A DNA stretch of 64,000 nucleotides from an uncultured Nioella sp. (lineage in GTDB: Bacteria; Pseudomonadota; Alphaproteobacteria; Rhodobacterales; Rhodobacteraceae): positions 811,001 to 875,000 of the forward strand of contig CANMJH010000002.1 of assembly GCA_947498125.1 (NCBI GenBank), given 5' to 3'. Shown here in pieces: positions 48,426 through 57,150 of this stretch. A program made the position numbers and the translations under genes. Below the pieces are notes generated by a model. The model was not told the origin of the DNA. It saw only the letters and a list, made by a program, of their open reading frames with translations, and did no database searches. Position 1 is the first letter of the stretch. Each line of letters starts with the position of its first letter.

Positions 48426-50561
48426 TTTGACTTCGCCAATAATGGCTGCATTCGCGCCTGCCTGCCGTAGGGCAGCCAGAGTTGCATCGGCAGTCGCGCT
48501 TGGGATCGATGCAAGGAGGCCGCCTGCGGTTTGCGGGTCATAGGCGAGGCGCGCGCATGGGCTGTCTGCGAGGTCCGAAATGCCTTTCAGCGCTGCGATA
48601 TTCGCGGGTGCCAGGGTTGAGGCATGGCCTTTCTCTAAAAGACGAAGCGCGCCCGGAAGTGCGGGTAAGGCATTGAGGTCGAGTTGGGCGGCAACATTTG
48701 ACGCCCTGCAGATATTCATCAAATGCCCCGCTAGGCCAAAGCCCGTGACGTCGGTCATGGCAGTTGCGATCGGCGCGAGGATGCGGGCGGCCGCTGTTTG
48801 ATCAGTTTGCATTGCTGCCCATGCAGCAGCGGACGTTTCGCCATCGGCGGCAAGCTGCATTTCGGCAGATAGGATCACGCCTGTGCCAAGCGGCTTGGTC
48901 AGGACTAGCGTCTCGCCGGGCTGTGCGCCTTCAAGGGTAATAAGGGTGTCTTCGGCAAGGCCAGTGACGGTGAAGCCGATGGTCAGCTCGGCCCCCATCG
49001 ATGTGTGACCCCCGACGATACTGGCGCCTGTCTTTTCGAACACGCTTGAGGCTTCGGCCATGATTTCGGCGAGCCAGCGTGATTGAAGTCTATCAGAAAG
49101 GCGGGGCAGGATGATGGTTGCAGTGGCGGCTTGCGGGTCGGCGCCCATTGCCCAGATGTCGCCAAGTGCGTGAATTGCAGCAATACGAGCCAGCAAGCCG
49201 GGATCTTCTGTAAAGCCCCGTAGATGATCAGTTGTCAGGACCTGCATCGCGCCGCCAGTTTTCAGGATGGCAGCGTCATCGCCGGGTTGGCTAAGGATTG
49301 AATCGGATTTTGGGGCGGGCAGTGACCGCAATGCGACGCTCAAAGCATCAGAGCCAATTTTTGCGCCGCACCCTCCGCAAAGAGGTTGTGAGCCAAGCGC
49401 GGTGGCTAAGTCCGCGGCATGGTCTTGTGGCAAAATCGGAACCGCCATAGGAGAGAGGTCTTTGAATTGCTTCATAAATTTCTGATCGATGCTGTCTTTT
49501 AACTTCCAAAGGGCGAGGCCGGTCAGCACAATGCCGGCTTTTTCCGCCAAGGCGCGCCTGTCGCCGAGAGATACAAGCTTGAGGTAATCTTTCTGAGGAT
49601 GAAACTCTTTTATAAGATCTAAGCGTCCTTGCGCCACCGCACGCAAGTTTGCGGTAAGAACAGGTGCAGCGCGGACCGCAAACACTCCGGCCTTTGGGCG
49701 CGGATCATGCGAAAGGTGCGCGCAATCTCCAACTGCGAAAATGGTAGGATCGGCAGGGCTTTGTAGGGTTGGGCCAACAGTAAGATAGCCGTTCTCATGC
49801 GGCAGGCCTTGCCGGGCTAGCCAAGCATGAGGACGCGCGCCTGCTGCGCCAATGGTAAAGGCCGCGGGAATGGATTGACCATCAGAAAGCGTTACGGAGG
49901 AGGCAGTAATTGCGGTGATATCTGCGCCGCTGAACAAGGCGATGCCTTGACGTGATAGCGCGTCAATCAGCCGAGTGCGGGCCTTGGCTTTGGTATCTGA
50001 CAGGATCTCGCGCCGATCAATCAAGCTCACGGGGTGGGACGGTCCAAGACGGTGGCGGGCCGCCATAGCAAGTTCAACGCCTGCAATGCCGCCTCCGACA
50101 ATGGCGACGGGGCCGCCGCCTGCGCCTGCAAAACTCTGCCATTTGGCGGCAAAGCGATCCAAGGGTTTTGCGGCACTGCCATAGTCGCTAAATCCCGGTA
50201 AGCTTGGCATGTCGGAATGCACGCCGATATCTATGGACAGAAAATCATACCCGATAGGTGCGCGGTCCGGCACGGACACGGTTTTTGCAAGGGTGTCTAT
50301 CGCGGTAGCAGGGCTAAGGATAATGCGCGCGCCCGCAAAGCGTGAAAGCTGTACCAGATCGATAAGAAGATCGTCGCTTTCGTAATGACCTGCGATGTGG
50401 CCGGGCAACATGCCGGAATAGGCCGCGGTTGGCGTGGGCGTGATGAGCGTCAAGCGTATGCCGGGCAAAGGTGCCTTCGCCCAAGATTTCAAGACAAGTG
50501 CATGGGTATGACCGCCGCCGATCAGCACAATATCGGCTGTAATCGGGAAATTGGGGGTCAT
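48396..50561 (-). CDS. selD: Selenide, water dikinase fused to NDH-2-like oxidoreductase
   Basis: A 721-residue fusion. Residues about 1-370 are a FAD/NAD(P)H-binding pyridine nucleotide-disulphide oxidoreductase: IVLIGGGHTHALVL, VAIVGGGIAGVELAMAA and TIFAVGDCAHLS. Residues about 375-721 are selenophosphate synthetase, with the catalytic Cys and Lys in LCGGCGAKIG, the glycine-rich QPGDDAAIL, AIHALGDIWAMGADP, IVGGHTSMGAELTIGF (in part) and DVTGFGLAGHLMN. The second cysteine of the E. coli motif is Ala here; the catalytic one is kept and is Cys, not selenocysteine. The oxidoreductase may produce selenide for the kinase. Gene pair with selU. Confidence 0.96.
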   Translation of the reverse strand: MTPNFPITADIVLIGGGHTHALVLKSWAKAPLPGIRLTLITPTPTAAYSGMLPGHIAGHYESDDLLIDLVQLSRFAGARIILSPATAIDTLAKTVSVPDRAPIGYDFLSIDIGVHSDMPSLPGFSDYGSAAKPLDRFAAKWQSFAGAGGGPVAIVGGGIAGVELAMAARHRLGPSHPVSLIDRREILSDTKAKARTRLIDALSRQGIALFSGADITAITASSVTLSDGQSIPAAFTIGAAGARPHAWLARQGLPHENGYLTVGPTLQSPADPTIFAVGDCAHLSHDPRPKAGVFAVRAAPVLTANLRAVAQGRLDLIKEFHPQKDYLKLVSLGDRRALAEKAGIVLTGLALWKLKDSIDQKFMKQFKDLSPMAVPILPQDHAADLATALGSQPLCGGCGAKIGSDALSVALRSLPAPKSDSILSQPGDDAAILKTGGAMQVLTTDHLRGFTEDPGLLARIAAIHALGDIWAMGADPQAATATIILPRLSDRLQSRWLAEIMAEASSVFEKTGASIVGGHTSMGAELTIGFTVTGLAEDTLITLEGAQPGETLVLTKPLGTGVILSAEMQLAADGETSAAAWAAMQTDQTAAARILAPIATAMTDVTGFGLAGHLMNICRASNVAAQLDLNALPALPGALRLLEKGHASTLAPANIAALKGISDLADSPCARLAYDPQTAGGLLASIPSATADATLAALRQAGANAAIIGEVKSGPPRLLRA

Positions 50562-50650
50562 CTACGCGCTCCTAAGGCTTTGCTTTTTAACTCATAGCTT
50601 GCCTTTGGCCACGGCGCGAGAGGAGCATCATAACATTGAAGTGTATTTCG

Positions 50651-50668
50651 GGGTCGCCAGGGCGACCC
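50651..50668 (-). terminator. Hairpin at the end of truA
   Basis: GGGTCGCC and GGCGACCC pair perfectly around AG (effectively a seven-base stem with a four-base loop), just at the truA stop. No U-run follows on the minus strand, so this is only a possible terminator between truA and selD. Confidence 0.4.
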
Positions 50669-51441
50669 TATAAAGTTTCGAACAGCACTTCCGGGTAGGT
50701 AACATGCGACAAATACAGTCCATGTGGCGGTGATACGGGTCCACATGCGGCACGATCTGTTGCTTCTAGCGCCGTTTTTACATCTTCTGGCTGCAAGCTC
50801 CCGGCGCCCACGCGCTCCAACGTTCCAACGATCGAGCGCACTTGATTGTGTAAAAAAGATCTGGCCCGCAAAAAGATGCGGAACTCTTGGCCGTGAAGGC
50901 AAGGAACTTCGGTGATTGTTATTTCATCCAGAGTTTTCACCGGGCTTTTAGCCTGACAGATCGTGGCGCGGAATGTTGTGAAATCATGAGTGCCGATAAG
51001 GTGCTTTGCACCTTCACGCATCGCCTCGATATCCAGTCGGTTTTTGACGTTCCATGCTTGCCGTGCCTCATGGGTCAAAGGCGCGCGGCGGCTGATGAGG
51101 CGAAAGATGTAATGGCGCTCAAGGGCACTAAACCGGGCGTGCCACGTGTCCGGCACTTGTTGAATTTCCAAGATGGCCACTGGATTTGGACGTAGATGGA
51201 AGTTCAGGGCCTCTGATAATCGAAACGGAGTCCAGTTTTGTGCCATGTCGCAATGCGCAACCTGACCTAAGGCATGAACCCCCGCGTCGGTCCGGCCCGC
51301 TGCGCCAATGGTGGGGACGTTTTGCTCCAACTTTGCCAGCGCAGCCTCGATCGCCCCTTGCACAGAAGGGACGTTGAGTTGCTTTTGCCAACCGGCAAAC
51401 GGCCCTCCGTCATATTCTATTTTCATGGCATAGCGCGGCAT
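50668..51441 (-). CDS. truA: tRNA pseudouridine(38-40) synthase
   Basis: A 257-residue enzyme. The catalytic aspartate is in [30 protein letters not shown] opens the protein, [15 protein letters not shown] and [16 protein letters not shown] complete the family pattern. It modifies uridines 38-40 of the tRNA anticodon arm. It lies upstream of selD on the same strand, separated by 106 bases. Confidence 0.97.
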   Translation of the reverse strand: MPRYAMKIEYDGGPFAGWQKQLNVPSVQGAIEAALAKLEQNVPTIGAAGRTDAGVHALGQVAHCDMAQNWTPFRLSEALNFHLRPNPVAILEIQQVPDTWHARFSALERHYIFRLISRRAPLTHEARQAWNVKNRLDIEAMREGAKHLIGTHDFTTFRATICQAKSPVKTLDEITITEVPCLHGQEFRIFLRARSFLHNQVRSIVGTLERVGAGSLQPEDVKTALEATDRAACGPVSPPHGLYLSHVTYPEVLFETL

Positions 51442-51546
51442 GGGCGCCTGCTAAAGGAAACTGACGCAAAGGGCAATCGCCCCTGTAAACTGGTGCGATG
51501 AATGCCTATTCTCTGAACACGTATTTTTGAGGCAGGTGGATTTCCT

Positions 51547-52959
51547 TTGGTCATTGGCAGGGTCGCAGACACGATTGGGCGCAGCGTTGAAAGCGCGCGC
51601 GACTCGGTATCAGAAACGTTTTTCGAGCCAGTCATCCGGCTGGGCGTTACAGGTTTGGCGCGGGCGGGCAAGACGGTATTCATCACCTCATTGGTCGCCA
51701 ACCTTTTAGACCGCGGACGCATGCCGGGGCTTTTGGCGGCGTCGGGGGGGCGAATAGAAGCGGCGTTCTTGCAGCCGCAGCCCGATGATACGGTCCCTCG
51801 ATTTGATTACGAGGCGCATCTGGCAGCCCTGACAGGGCAAGCGCCGCATTGGCCCGAAAGCACGCGGATGATTTCCGAGCTGCGCCTTTCACTGCGGGTG
51901 CGGCCATCTGGGTTGCTATCGGGATTATCCGGACCGCGCACCGTGCATATCGATATTGTGGATTATCCCGGTGAATGGCTGCTTGATCTGGGTCTGCTTG
52001 AACAAAGCTATGCAGAGTGGAGCGCCGAGGCATTGGCGCGCGTCGAAACACGTGACATGGCGGCGGCCTATCGGGAATTGGTTGGCCAAACCGATGGGGC
52101 CGATCCACTGGATGAGCCAAAAGCCCAAGAATTGGCGCGGGTCTTTACCGCCTATCTGAACGCCGCGCGCGATGCCGGGTTTTCCGATTGCACGCCGGGG
52201 CGGTTCCTGCTGCCCGGCGATTTGGCCGGCAGTCCGGCCCTGACCTTTGCTCCCTTGCCCCCGGCGGATGCTCGGCGCGGGTCCTTGGGCCGCGAGATGG
52301 AGCGGCGGTTTGAGGCCTATAAGGCCCGCGTTGTGAAACCTTTCTTTCGAGACCATTTTGCACGGATCGACCGGCAAGTGGTGCTGGTTGACGCCCTTGA
52401 AGCGATCCATTCAGGGCCCGCGGCCGTTGAGGATTTACGTCAGGCGATGTCTGGTATTCTGACGGCGTTCCGGCCAGGCCGAAACTCGTTTCTCACGTCG
52501 CTCTTGATGGGCAAACGCGTCGAAAAGATCCTCTTTGCAGCCACAAAATCGGACCATCTTCACCACTCACAACATGGCCGGATGACTGCGATCATGGAGG
52601 CGCTTTTGCGCGATGCCCGGGACCGCGCTGATTTTGCGGGGGCGCGCACCGAAGCCATGGCCATCGCCGCCTTGCGTGCAACCGTGGAAGAGACACGGCA
52701 ACATAAAGGGCAAAGCCTTGATCTGGTGCGCGGGACGCTGCTGGACACTGGAAAACAGGCGGCCTTCCATCCCGGTGAGTTGCCCCAAGACCCCGCGCAT
52801 TTGCTGGCCCCGGCCCGCAAGGGCGAAACGCGCTGGCTGGATGGGGACTATCAGGTGATGCATTTCGCACCTGCCGCGCTGACCCTAAAACCGGGCGAAG
52901 GACCGCCCCATATCAGGCTGGACAGGGCAGCTGAATTTTTGCTGGGAGACAAGTTATGA
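51547..52959 (+). CDS. YcjX-family GTP-binding protein
   Basis: A 470-residue P-loop protein of the YcjX/DUF463 family. Walker A is LGVTGLARAGKTVFITSLVANLL (in part), the switch region IDIVDYPGEWLLDLGLL, and the guanine-specificity-like FAATKSDHLHHSQH; MGKRVEKILF precedes it. The family is linked to envelope stress in enterobacteria; the exact job is unknown. Start is TTG at 51547 with AGGTGG eight bases upstream. It overlaps the acetyltransferase gene by four bases and is the head of a four-gene operon with the YcjF-like gene. Confidence 0.92.
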   Translation: MVIGRVADTIGRSVESARDSVSETFFEPVIRLGVTGLARAGKTVFITSLVANLLDRGRMPGLLAASGGRIEAAFLQPQPDDTVPRFDYEAHLAALTGQAPHWPESTRMISELRLSLRVRPSGLLSGLSGPRTVHIDIVDYPGEWLLDLGLLEQSYAEWSAEALARVETRDMAAAYRELVGQTDGADPLDEPKAQELARVFTAYLNAARDAGFSDCTPGRFLLPGDLAGSPALTFAPLPPADARRGSLGREMERRFEAYKARVVKPFFRDHFARIDRQVVLVDALEAIHSGPAAVEDLRQAMSGILTAFRPGRNSFLTSLLMGKRVEKILFAATKSDHLHHSQHGRMTAIMEALLRDARDRADFAGARTEAMAIAALRATVEETRQHKGQSLDLVRGTLLDTGKQAAFHPGELPQDPAHLLAPARKGETRWLDGDYQVMHFAPAALTLKPGEGPPHIRLDRAAEFLLGDKL

Positions 52960-53399
52960 GCGCGAAAAGCTTTGAGTTACGTCCAGCGACAGCTGAGGAC
53001 GCGGATGCGTTTGGGCGGATCAAGCATCAGTGGTCGACGGCCGCGCCTTGGATGCCTGATTTGCACGAAATGGCCGGAACGCAGCGGTTTGCGGCGCGGG
53101 TCATTCGTGAAGAACGTGTGTTCACCGATATGGCCGGTCGGGGATTTGTCGCTATTGATGGCGACGAGGTCTCGCAGCTTTACGTTGATGCATCCGCGCG
53201 CGGGCAAGGGCTGGGCGCCGCGCTACTGGACAAAGCCAAAGAAGGCGCGGACCGGCTCGAGCTGTGGTGCTTTCAGGCCAATATAGATGCGCAGCGGTTT
53301 TATCACACGCACGGATTTACCGAGTTGCGGCGCACGGATGGGCAAAGCAACGACGAAAAATTGCCGGATATCCGGATGGGATGGGCGCGACATGACTGA
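52956..53399 (+). CDS. GNAT-family N-acetyltransferase
   Basis: A 147-residue acetyltransferase. The acetyl-CoA binding motif A is VSQLYVDASARGQGLGAALLDKAKEG (in part) and motif B follows as LWCFQANIDAQRFYHTHGFTEL. The N-terminus, LRPATAEDADAFGRI, is also typical. Substrate unknown. It is inserted between the YcjX and YcjF-like genes with ATGA and 8-base overlaps, so it belongs to that operon. Confidence 0.88.
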   Translation: MSAKSFELRPATAEDADAFGRIKHQWSTAAPWMPDLHEMAGTQRFAARVIREERVFTDMAGRGFVAIDGDEVSQLYVDASARGQGLGAALLDKAKEGADRLELWCFQANIDAQRFYHTHGFTELRRTDGQSNDEKLPDIRMGWARHD

Positions 53400-54393
53400 C
53401 CGAAACGGCCCTGTGCTGATCGAATTAGACGATGCGCCAACCCAAGGACCCGGCGCCGCGCCGCCTGTGCCCGATGACGGTTTGCCAATGCCCACCGGTG
53501 AAGCGATGCAAACCGTGGCGCGATTGGCCGCGCGGCGTGGATCATGGATCGGGCGGGTGTTCTGGAGCGCCGCCTTAGGGCTGGTTGGCTTCGTTGCGTC
53601 ACTGGCTGCGTGGAATTTTGTGACCGGCCTTTTGGCGGCAAACCCGGTGCTGGGCTATATCGCGACCGGGTTGATTGGCCTTGTTCTTTTGACACTTCTG
53701 ATCATCGCCCTGCGCGAAGCGGCCTCGTTTTTTCGGCTTGGCCGGCTTGATGCCTATCGCCGCCGCGCCGAGGCGGCCTTGACGACTGGGGATCTGAACC
53801 GGGCACGCGCCGTGTCAAAGGATCTGTCGCGGCTCTATGCAAACAGGCCGGATCTGAAATGGCATCGCGGCCGCTTGGCCGAACGCGAGAGTGAGCTTTT
53901 TGATGCCGATGCCGTTTTGCATCTGACCGAGGATGAATTGCTTGTGCCGCTTGACGCATTGGCCCGCGCCGAAGTTGAGGCCGCCGCCCGGCAAGTGGCC
54001 ACAGTAACGGCCTTGGTGCCGCTGGCTTTGGCCGATATTTTCACCGCGTTGACCGCGAATTTGCGCATGATCCGCCGGATCGCCGAGATCTATGGCGGGC
54101 GCGCTGGTACGCTTGGTGCGTGGCGTCTGACGCGCGCGGTGCTGACCCATTTGGTTGCTACCGGCGCGGTTGCCGTGGGCGATGACCTTTTAGATAGTTT
54201 CATTGGTGGCGGAATATTGGGGAAAATTTCACGTCGCTTTGGTGAGGGCGTGGTGAATGGCGCGCTGACCGCCCGAGTTGGGGCGGCCGCGATGGAGGTG
54301 TGCCGGCCGATGCCCTTTCGGGCAGAAACCCGCGTATCGACCTCATCTATGGTGCGGCGTGCCCTGACGGGGCTTTTTGGTAGCAAAACATGA
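53392..54393 (+). CDS. TIGR01620/YcjF-family membrane protein
   Basis: A 333-residue protein. A proline-rich cytoplasmic N-terminus is followed by two membrane helices (WSAALGLVGFVASLAAWNFV and IATGLIGLVLLTLLIIAL), then the DUF697-type domain with EAASFFRLGRLDAYRRRAEAA, VTALVPLALADIFTALTANLRMIRRI (in part) and a glycine-rich C-terminus. YcjF normally sits right after YcjX; here one acetyltransferase gene lies between. Start ATG 53392 overlaps the previous stop by eight bases. Confidence 0.9.
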   Translation: MTDRNGPVLIELDDAPTQGPGAAPPVPDDGLPMPTGEAMQTVARLAARRGSWIGRVFWSAALGLVGFVASLAAWNFVTGLLAANPVLGYIATGLIGLVLLTLLIIALREAASFFRLGRLDAYRRRAEAALTTGDLNRARAVSKDLSRLYANRPDLKWHRGRLAERESELFDADAVLHLTEDELLVPLDALARAEVEAAARQVATVTALVPLALADIFTALTANLRMIRRIAEIYGGRAGTLGAWRLTRAVLTHLVATGAVAVGDDLLDSFIGGGILGKISRRFGEGVVNGALTARVGAAAMEVCRPMPFRAETRVSTSSMVRRALTGLFGSKT

Positions 54394-55298
54394 CGCAAGA
54401 CCGCCCCGCGCTCGGTATCCTTATGATGCTGGGGTTTTGCGTGTTCATTCCGTTTAGCGATGCGCTTGGCAAATACATGGGCGGGGATATCCCGATTGTT
54501 CAGCTGATCCTTGTGCGGTTTGTCGCGCAAATCGTGCTGCTCGTTCCCGCAGCTTGGGCTATGGGGCAGAGCCTGCAAGTGAACCAGCGGATTTTTCTGC
54601 TAACCGGATTGCGCGCGATTTTACAGATTTTTGGCATCGGGTTTATGTTCACGTCGCTGCTGTATCTTGATCTGGCGGATGCGGTGGCCATCGCCTTTGT
54701 GATGCCCTTTATCATGCTGATCCTTGGGTATTTCGTATTGGGTGAAGAAGTGGGAAGCCGCCGGATCGCAGCCTGCGCGGTGGGCTTTATCGGCACGATG
54801 ATGGTGATCCAACCCAGCTTTGCTGAGGTTGGCTGGCCCGCGCTTTTGCCGCTTTCAGTGGCGTTGATCTTCGCGCTGTTCATGCTGATCACGCGGCAGA
54901 TCGCGCAAGAGGCTGATCCGGTCGTTTTGCAAGCGCTTGGCAGTCTGATTGGAACGCCGATCCTGCTGCTGGGCATCGCGATGCTTGCGCCATTGGGCGA
55001 GTTCAACCTGAGCCTAATCGTGCCCGAAGCGCGGTTCTTTTGGCTTTTGGTTGTGTTCGGAGCCGTCGGAACGTTTGCCCATCTGTTGATGACGTGGTCA
55101 CTGAAATACGCGCCATCAGCGACTTTGGCACCAATGCAGTACCTCGAGATCCCAATGGCCGCCCTGATCGGTTGGTTCTTTTTCCGCGAGTTTCCGAATG
55201 GGCTGGCTCTTGCGGGCATTTGCCTGACGATCGCCGCCGGTCTCTACATCATTTTTCGCGAGCAACGTTTGGCGCGCGCGGGGTCAATGCAGGCATAG
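54390..55298 (+). CDS. EamA/DMT-family transporter
   Basis: A 302-residue ten-helix transporter: GILMMLGFCVFIPFSDALGKY, a first repeat ending YFVLGEEVGSRRIAACAVGFIG (in part), and the second EamA repeat with LMTWSLKYAPSATLAPMQYLEIPMAALIG (in part). Drug/metabolite exporter superfamily; substrate unknown. ATGA overlap with the YcjF-like gene puts it last in that operon. Its 3' end overlaps the convergent FAD monooxygenase by 50 bases. Confidence 0.9.
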   Translation: MTQDRPALGILMMLGFCVFIPFSDALGKYMGGDIPIVQLILVRFVAQIVLLVPAAWAMGQSLQVNQRIFLLTGLRAILQIFGIGFMFTSLLYLDLADAVAIAFVMPFIMLILGYFVLGEEVGSRRIAACAVGFIGTMMVIQPSFAEVGWPALLPLSVALIFALFMLITRQIAQEADPVVLQALGSLIGTPILLLGIAMLAPLGEFNLSLIVPEARFFWLLVVFGAVGTFAHLLMTWSLKYAPSATLAPMQYLEIPMAALIGWFFFREFPNGLALAGICLTIAAGLYIIFREQRLARAGSMQA

Positions 55299-56442
55299 GC
55301 GGCACAAGGTCACCGCAGACCAGCTGCGTCAGGATTCGCGTTATTGGCCACGTGCGGGCCAGCGGCGCGAGGATATAATCGCGCAAGAGCGGCAGGGTGC
55401 GGCTGTCGGATTGATATTGCGGAGTAAAGGCCGCTGACATGGTCTGATAGGCGCGGATATGCCATGCGCGGGTTCCGGCGAAAACGCGCAGAGCCTCATC
55501 CAATGAGAATTGGTCCAACGCCAAAGCAAGCGCCGCCGCATCCAGAAGCGCCATATTGGCCCCTTGGCCCAGTTGCGGGCTGGCGCGATGCGCGGCGTCA
55601 CCTATATGCGCGATGCCGGTGCCATAGGGGCGCAAAAGGCTGCCATGGGTGTAGCTGGCGAAGGTGAAATCGTCATGGCTGGTGACCCAACCCAAAAAGG
55701 GTTCAAATGCGGGCCAAAGCTGGATCGCTTCGGCGCGCCACGCGTCAAAATCCTGGGCGAGCCATGTCTGATGCGCGGCCACGGGAAGGGAGTAGAAAAT
55801 CGCGGCCAGCTTTTGGCCCGGCGTGTTCGGCATCTCGCCCACCGGCAAAATCCCCAACATCTTATCAGCGCGGCGATAGCGTTGGGACAGGCGGTTTTGC
55901 GGAAGATTTGTGTCTTCAGGCCAAGGCACCGTCGCCCAGACCGCGCCATAGGGAAGATCACGGCCTTTGAGCGGCGATAAGGGCGAGCCGGCCCCGGCGG
56001 CATCTATGATCAGGTCAAAGGGGCCGTGCTGCGCGGTTTCGCAGATGATGTCTTGGCCAGAACGGCCCACCACTTTGTGGTTGGCATGCAGATGCGCGCC
56101 AGATGCCATCGCTGCATCATGGATCACTTTGAATAGGGCTGCGCGGTGAATGCCAAGGCCCTTGCGGTCCGCACTGGCGCCGTAATTCACGTCCAAAACA
56201 ACGCGGCCCGAGCGGGCCTCATGCCCCAACATCGAGGAAATGGGGGCGCCCAGCCTCCGGGCGGGATCGCCCGCGCCGAAACGGTCCAAGACGTTTAGGC
56301 CAACCGGCTGGATCACCAGACCCGAGCCAACCGGGCGCGGGCGGTCGAATTGGTCAAACACATGAACGTCATGACCCGCCTGCGCCAACAGCGCGGCGGC
56401 GGTTAATCCGCCGATACCGGCGCCAGCTATGCCAATTGTCAT
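55249..56442 (-). CDS. FAD-dependent aromatic monooxygenase (UbiH/salicylate hydroxylase type)
   Basis: A 397-residue flavoprotein. The dinucleotide motif is IGIAGAGIGGLTAAALLAQAG, the DG-type motif appears as PFDLIIDAAGAGSPLSPL (changed from the usual DGxxS), and the second FAD motif is GIAHIGDAAHRASPQLGQGANMALLD (in part). Substrate unknown. The start could be ATG 56448 or 56442. It lies 54 bases after the truncated haemoglobin gene on the same strand, and both proteins bind or use oxygen. Confidence 0.85.
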   Translation of the reverse strand: MTIGIAGAGIGGLTAAALLAQAGHDVHVFDQFDRPRPVGSGLVIQPVGLNVLDRFGAGDPARRLGAPISSMLGHEARSGRVVLDVNYGASADRKGLGIHRAALFKVIHDAAMASGAHLHANHKVVGRSGQDIICETAQHGPFDLIIDAAGAGSPLSPLKGRDLPYGAVWATVPWPEDTNLPQNRLSQRYRRADKMLGILPVGEMPNTPGQKLAAIFYSLPVAAHQTWLAQDFDAWRAEAIQLWPAFEPFLGWVTSHDDFTFASYTHGSLLRPYGTGIAHIGDAAHRASPQLGQGANMALLDAAALALALDQFSLDEALRVFAGTRAWHIRAYQTMSAAFTPQYQSDSRTLPLLRDYILAPLARTWPITRILTQLVCGDLVPPMPALTPRAPNVAREK

Positions 56443-56502
56443 TCCCATCGGCTGTTGCTTTGTCTGATCAGTTGCAAAATGTCCATATGGGCGGGAGGGC
56501 CG

Positions 56503-56910
56503 TTACCGCAAATTCGGAATGCCGCCCGGCAGATTGTCTTTTTCCACAACACCTGCCCGCAAACTGCGCCCGATTTTATGGGCCAGCGCCGACCATTTTC
56601 GGGCCGTTTCAGGAGGCAATTCGGCCGCAAGCGTCGTATCAAACAGCTTTAGCCAAGGTTCAAACATTCCGGGCCGGACGTTCCCAGCCTTCAAATGAAC
56701 CTGCATGGGGTTGCCGTCATAACTGCGTTCCCGAAGGATGGCATTGGCCCAGAAATCAGCGATCTTGGCCTCATGGGATGTCCAATCCGAAACATGGGCG
56801 GCAAAGATTGGGCCCAACACCGAATGATCCCGCACGCCAGCGTAAAACCGGGCGACGACATGCTCGATCTCGGGGCGGGAAATATCGAAAAGGGGGAGGG
56901 GTTTTGTCAT
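56503..56910 (-). CDS. Group III truncated haemoglobin
   Basis: A 135-residue globin of the truncated type: PEIEHVVARFYAGVRDHSVLGPIF (in part), the AAHVSDWTSHEAKIADFW stretch with the expected helix-E region, and LKLFDTTLAAELPPETA near the proximal side. The proximal histidine should be in MQVHLKAGNV or close by. Proposed roles are oxygen or NO/peroxide chemistry at low oxygen. ATG 56910 opens the conserved domain; a longer frame from 57081 reads through non-homologous sequence. Likely cotranscribed with the FAD monooxygenase. Confidence 0.88.
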   Translation of the reverse strand: MTKPLPLFDISRPEIEHVVARFYAGVRDHSVLGPIFAAHVSDWTSHEAKIADFWANAILRERSYDGNPMQVHLKAGNVRPGMFEPWLKLFDTTLAAELPPETARKWSALAHKIGRSLRAGVVEKDNLPGGIPNLR

Positions 56911-57150
56911 GCATTCAAAGTGACGGCCTTGCGGTGGAAATACCAGAGGCAAGATCGCCGCGCATCGCCTCTGGACGCCCCCGGCGCGCAAGCCTATAAC
57001 GCGGCCATGACCCGCCCATTTGCGTGCATCATTATTCGAATTATCAACCCGGCTCTCTAAAAACGTGAGACGCCGGGACAAGGTGCTTGAGAAATCGCGC
57101 CGCCCTGATAAGCCCTATCCAACAAATACGACCTTCAAGGACACGAAGAT

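Noticed and set aside
57061-57150. Possible T-box leader before ileS
   Set aside because: The leader is only 90 bases to the nearest gene start region, has no T-box sequence or terminator, and T-boxes are not expected in alphaproteobacteria.
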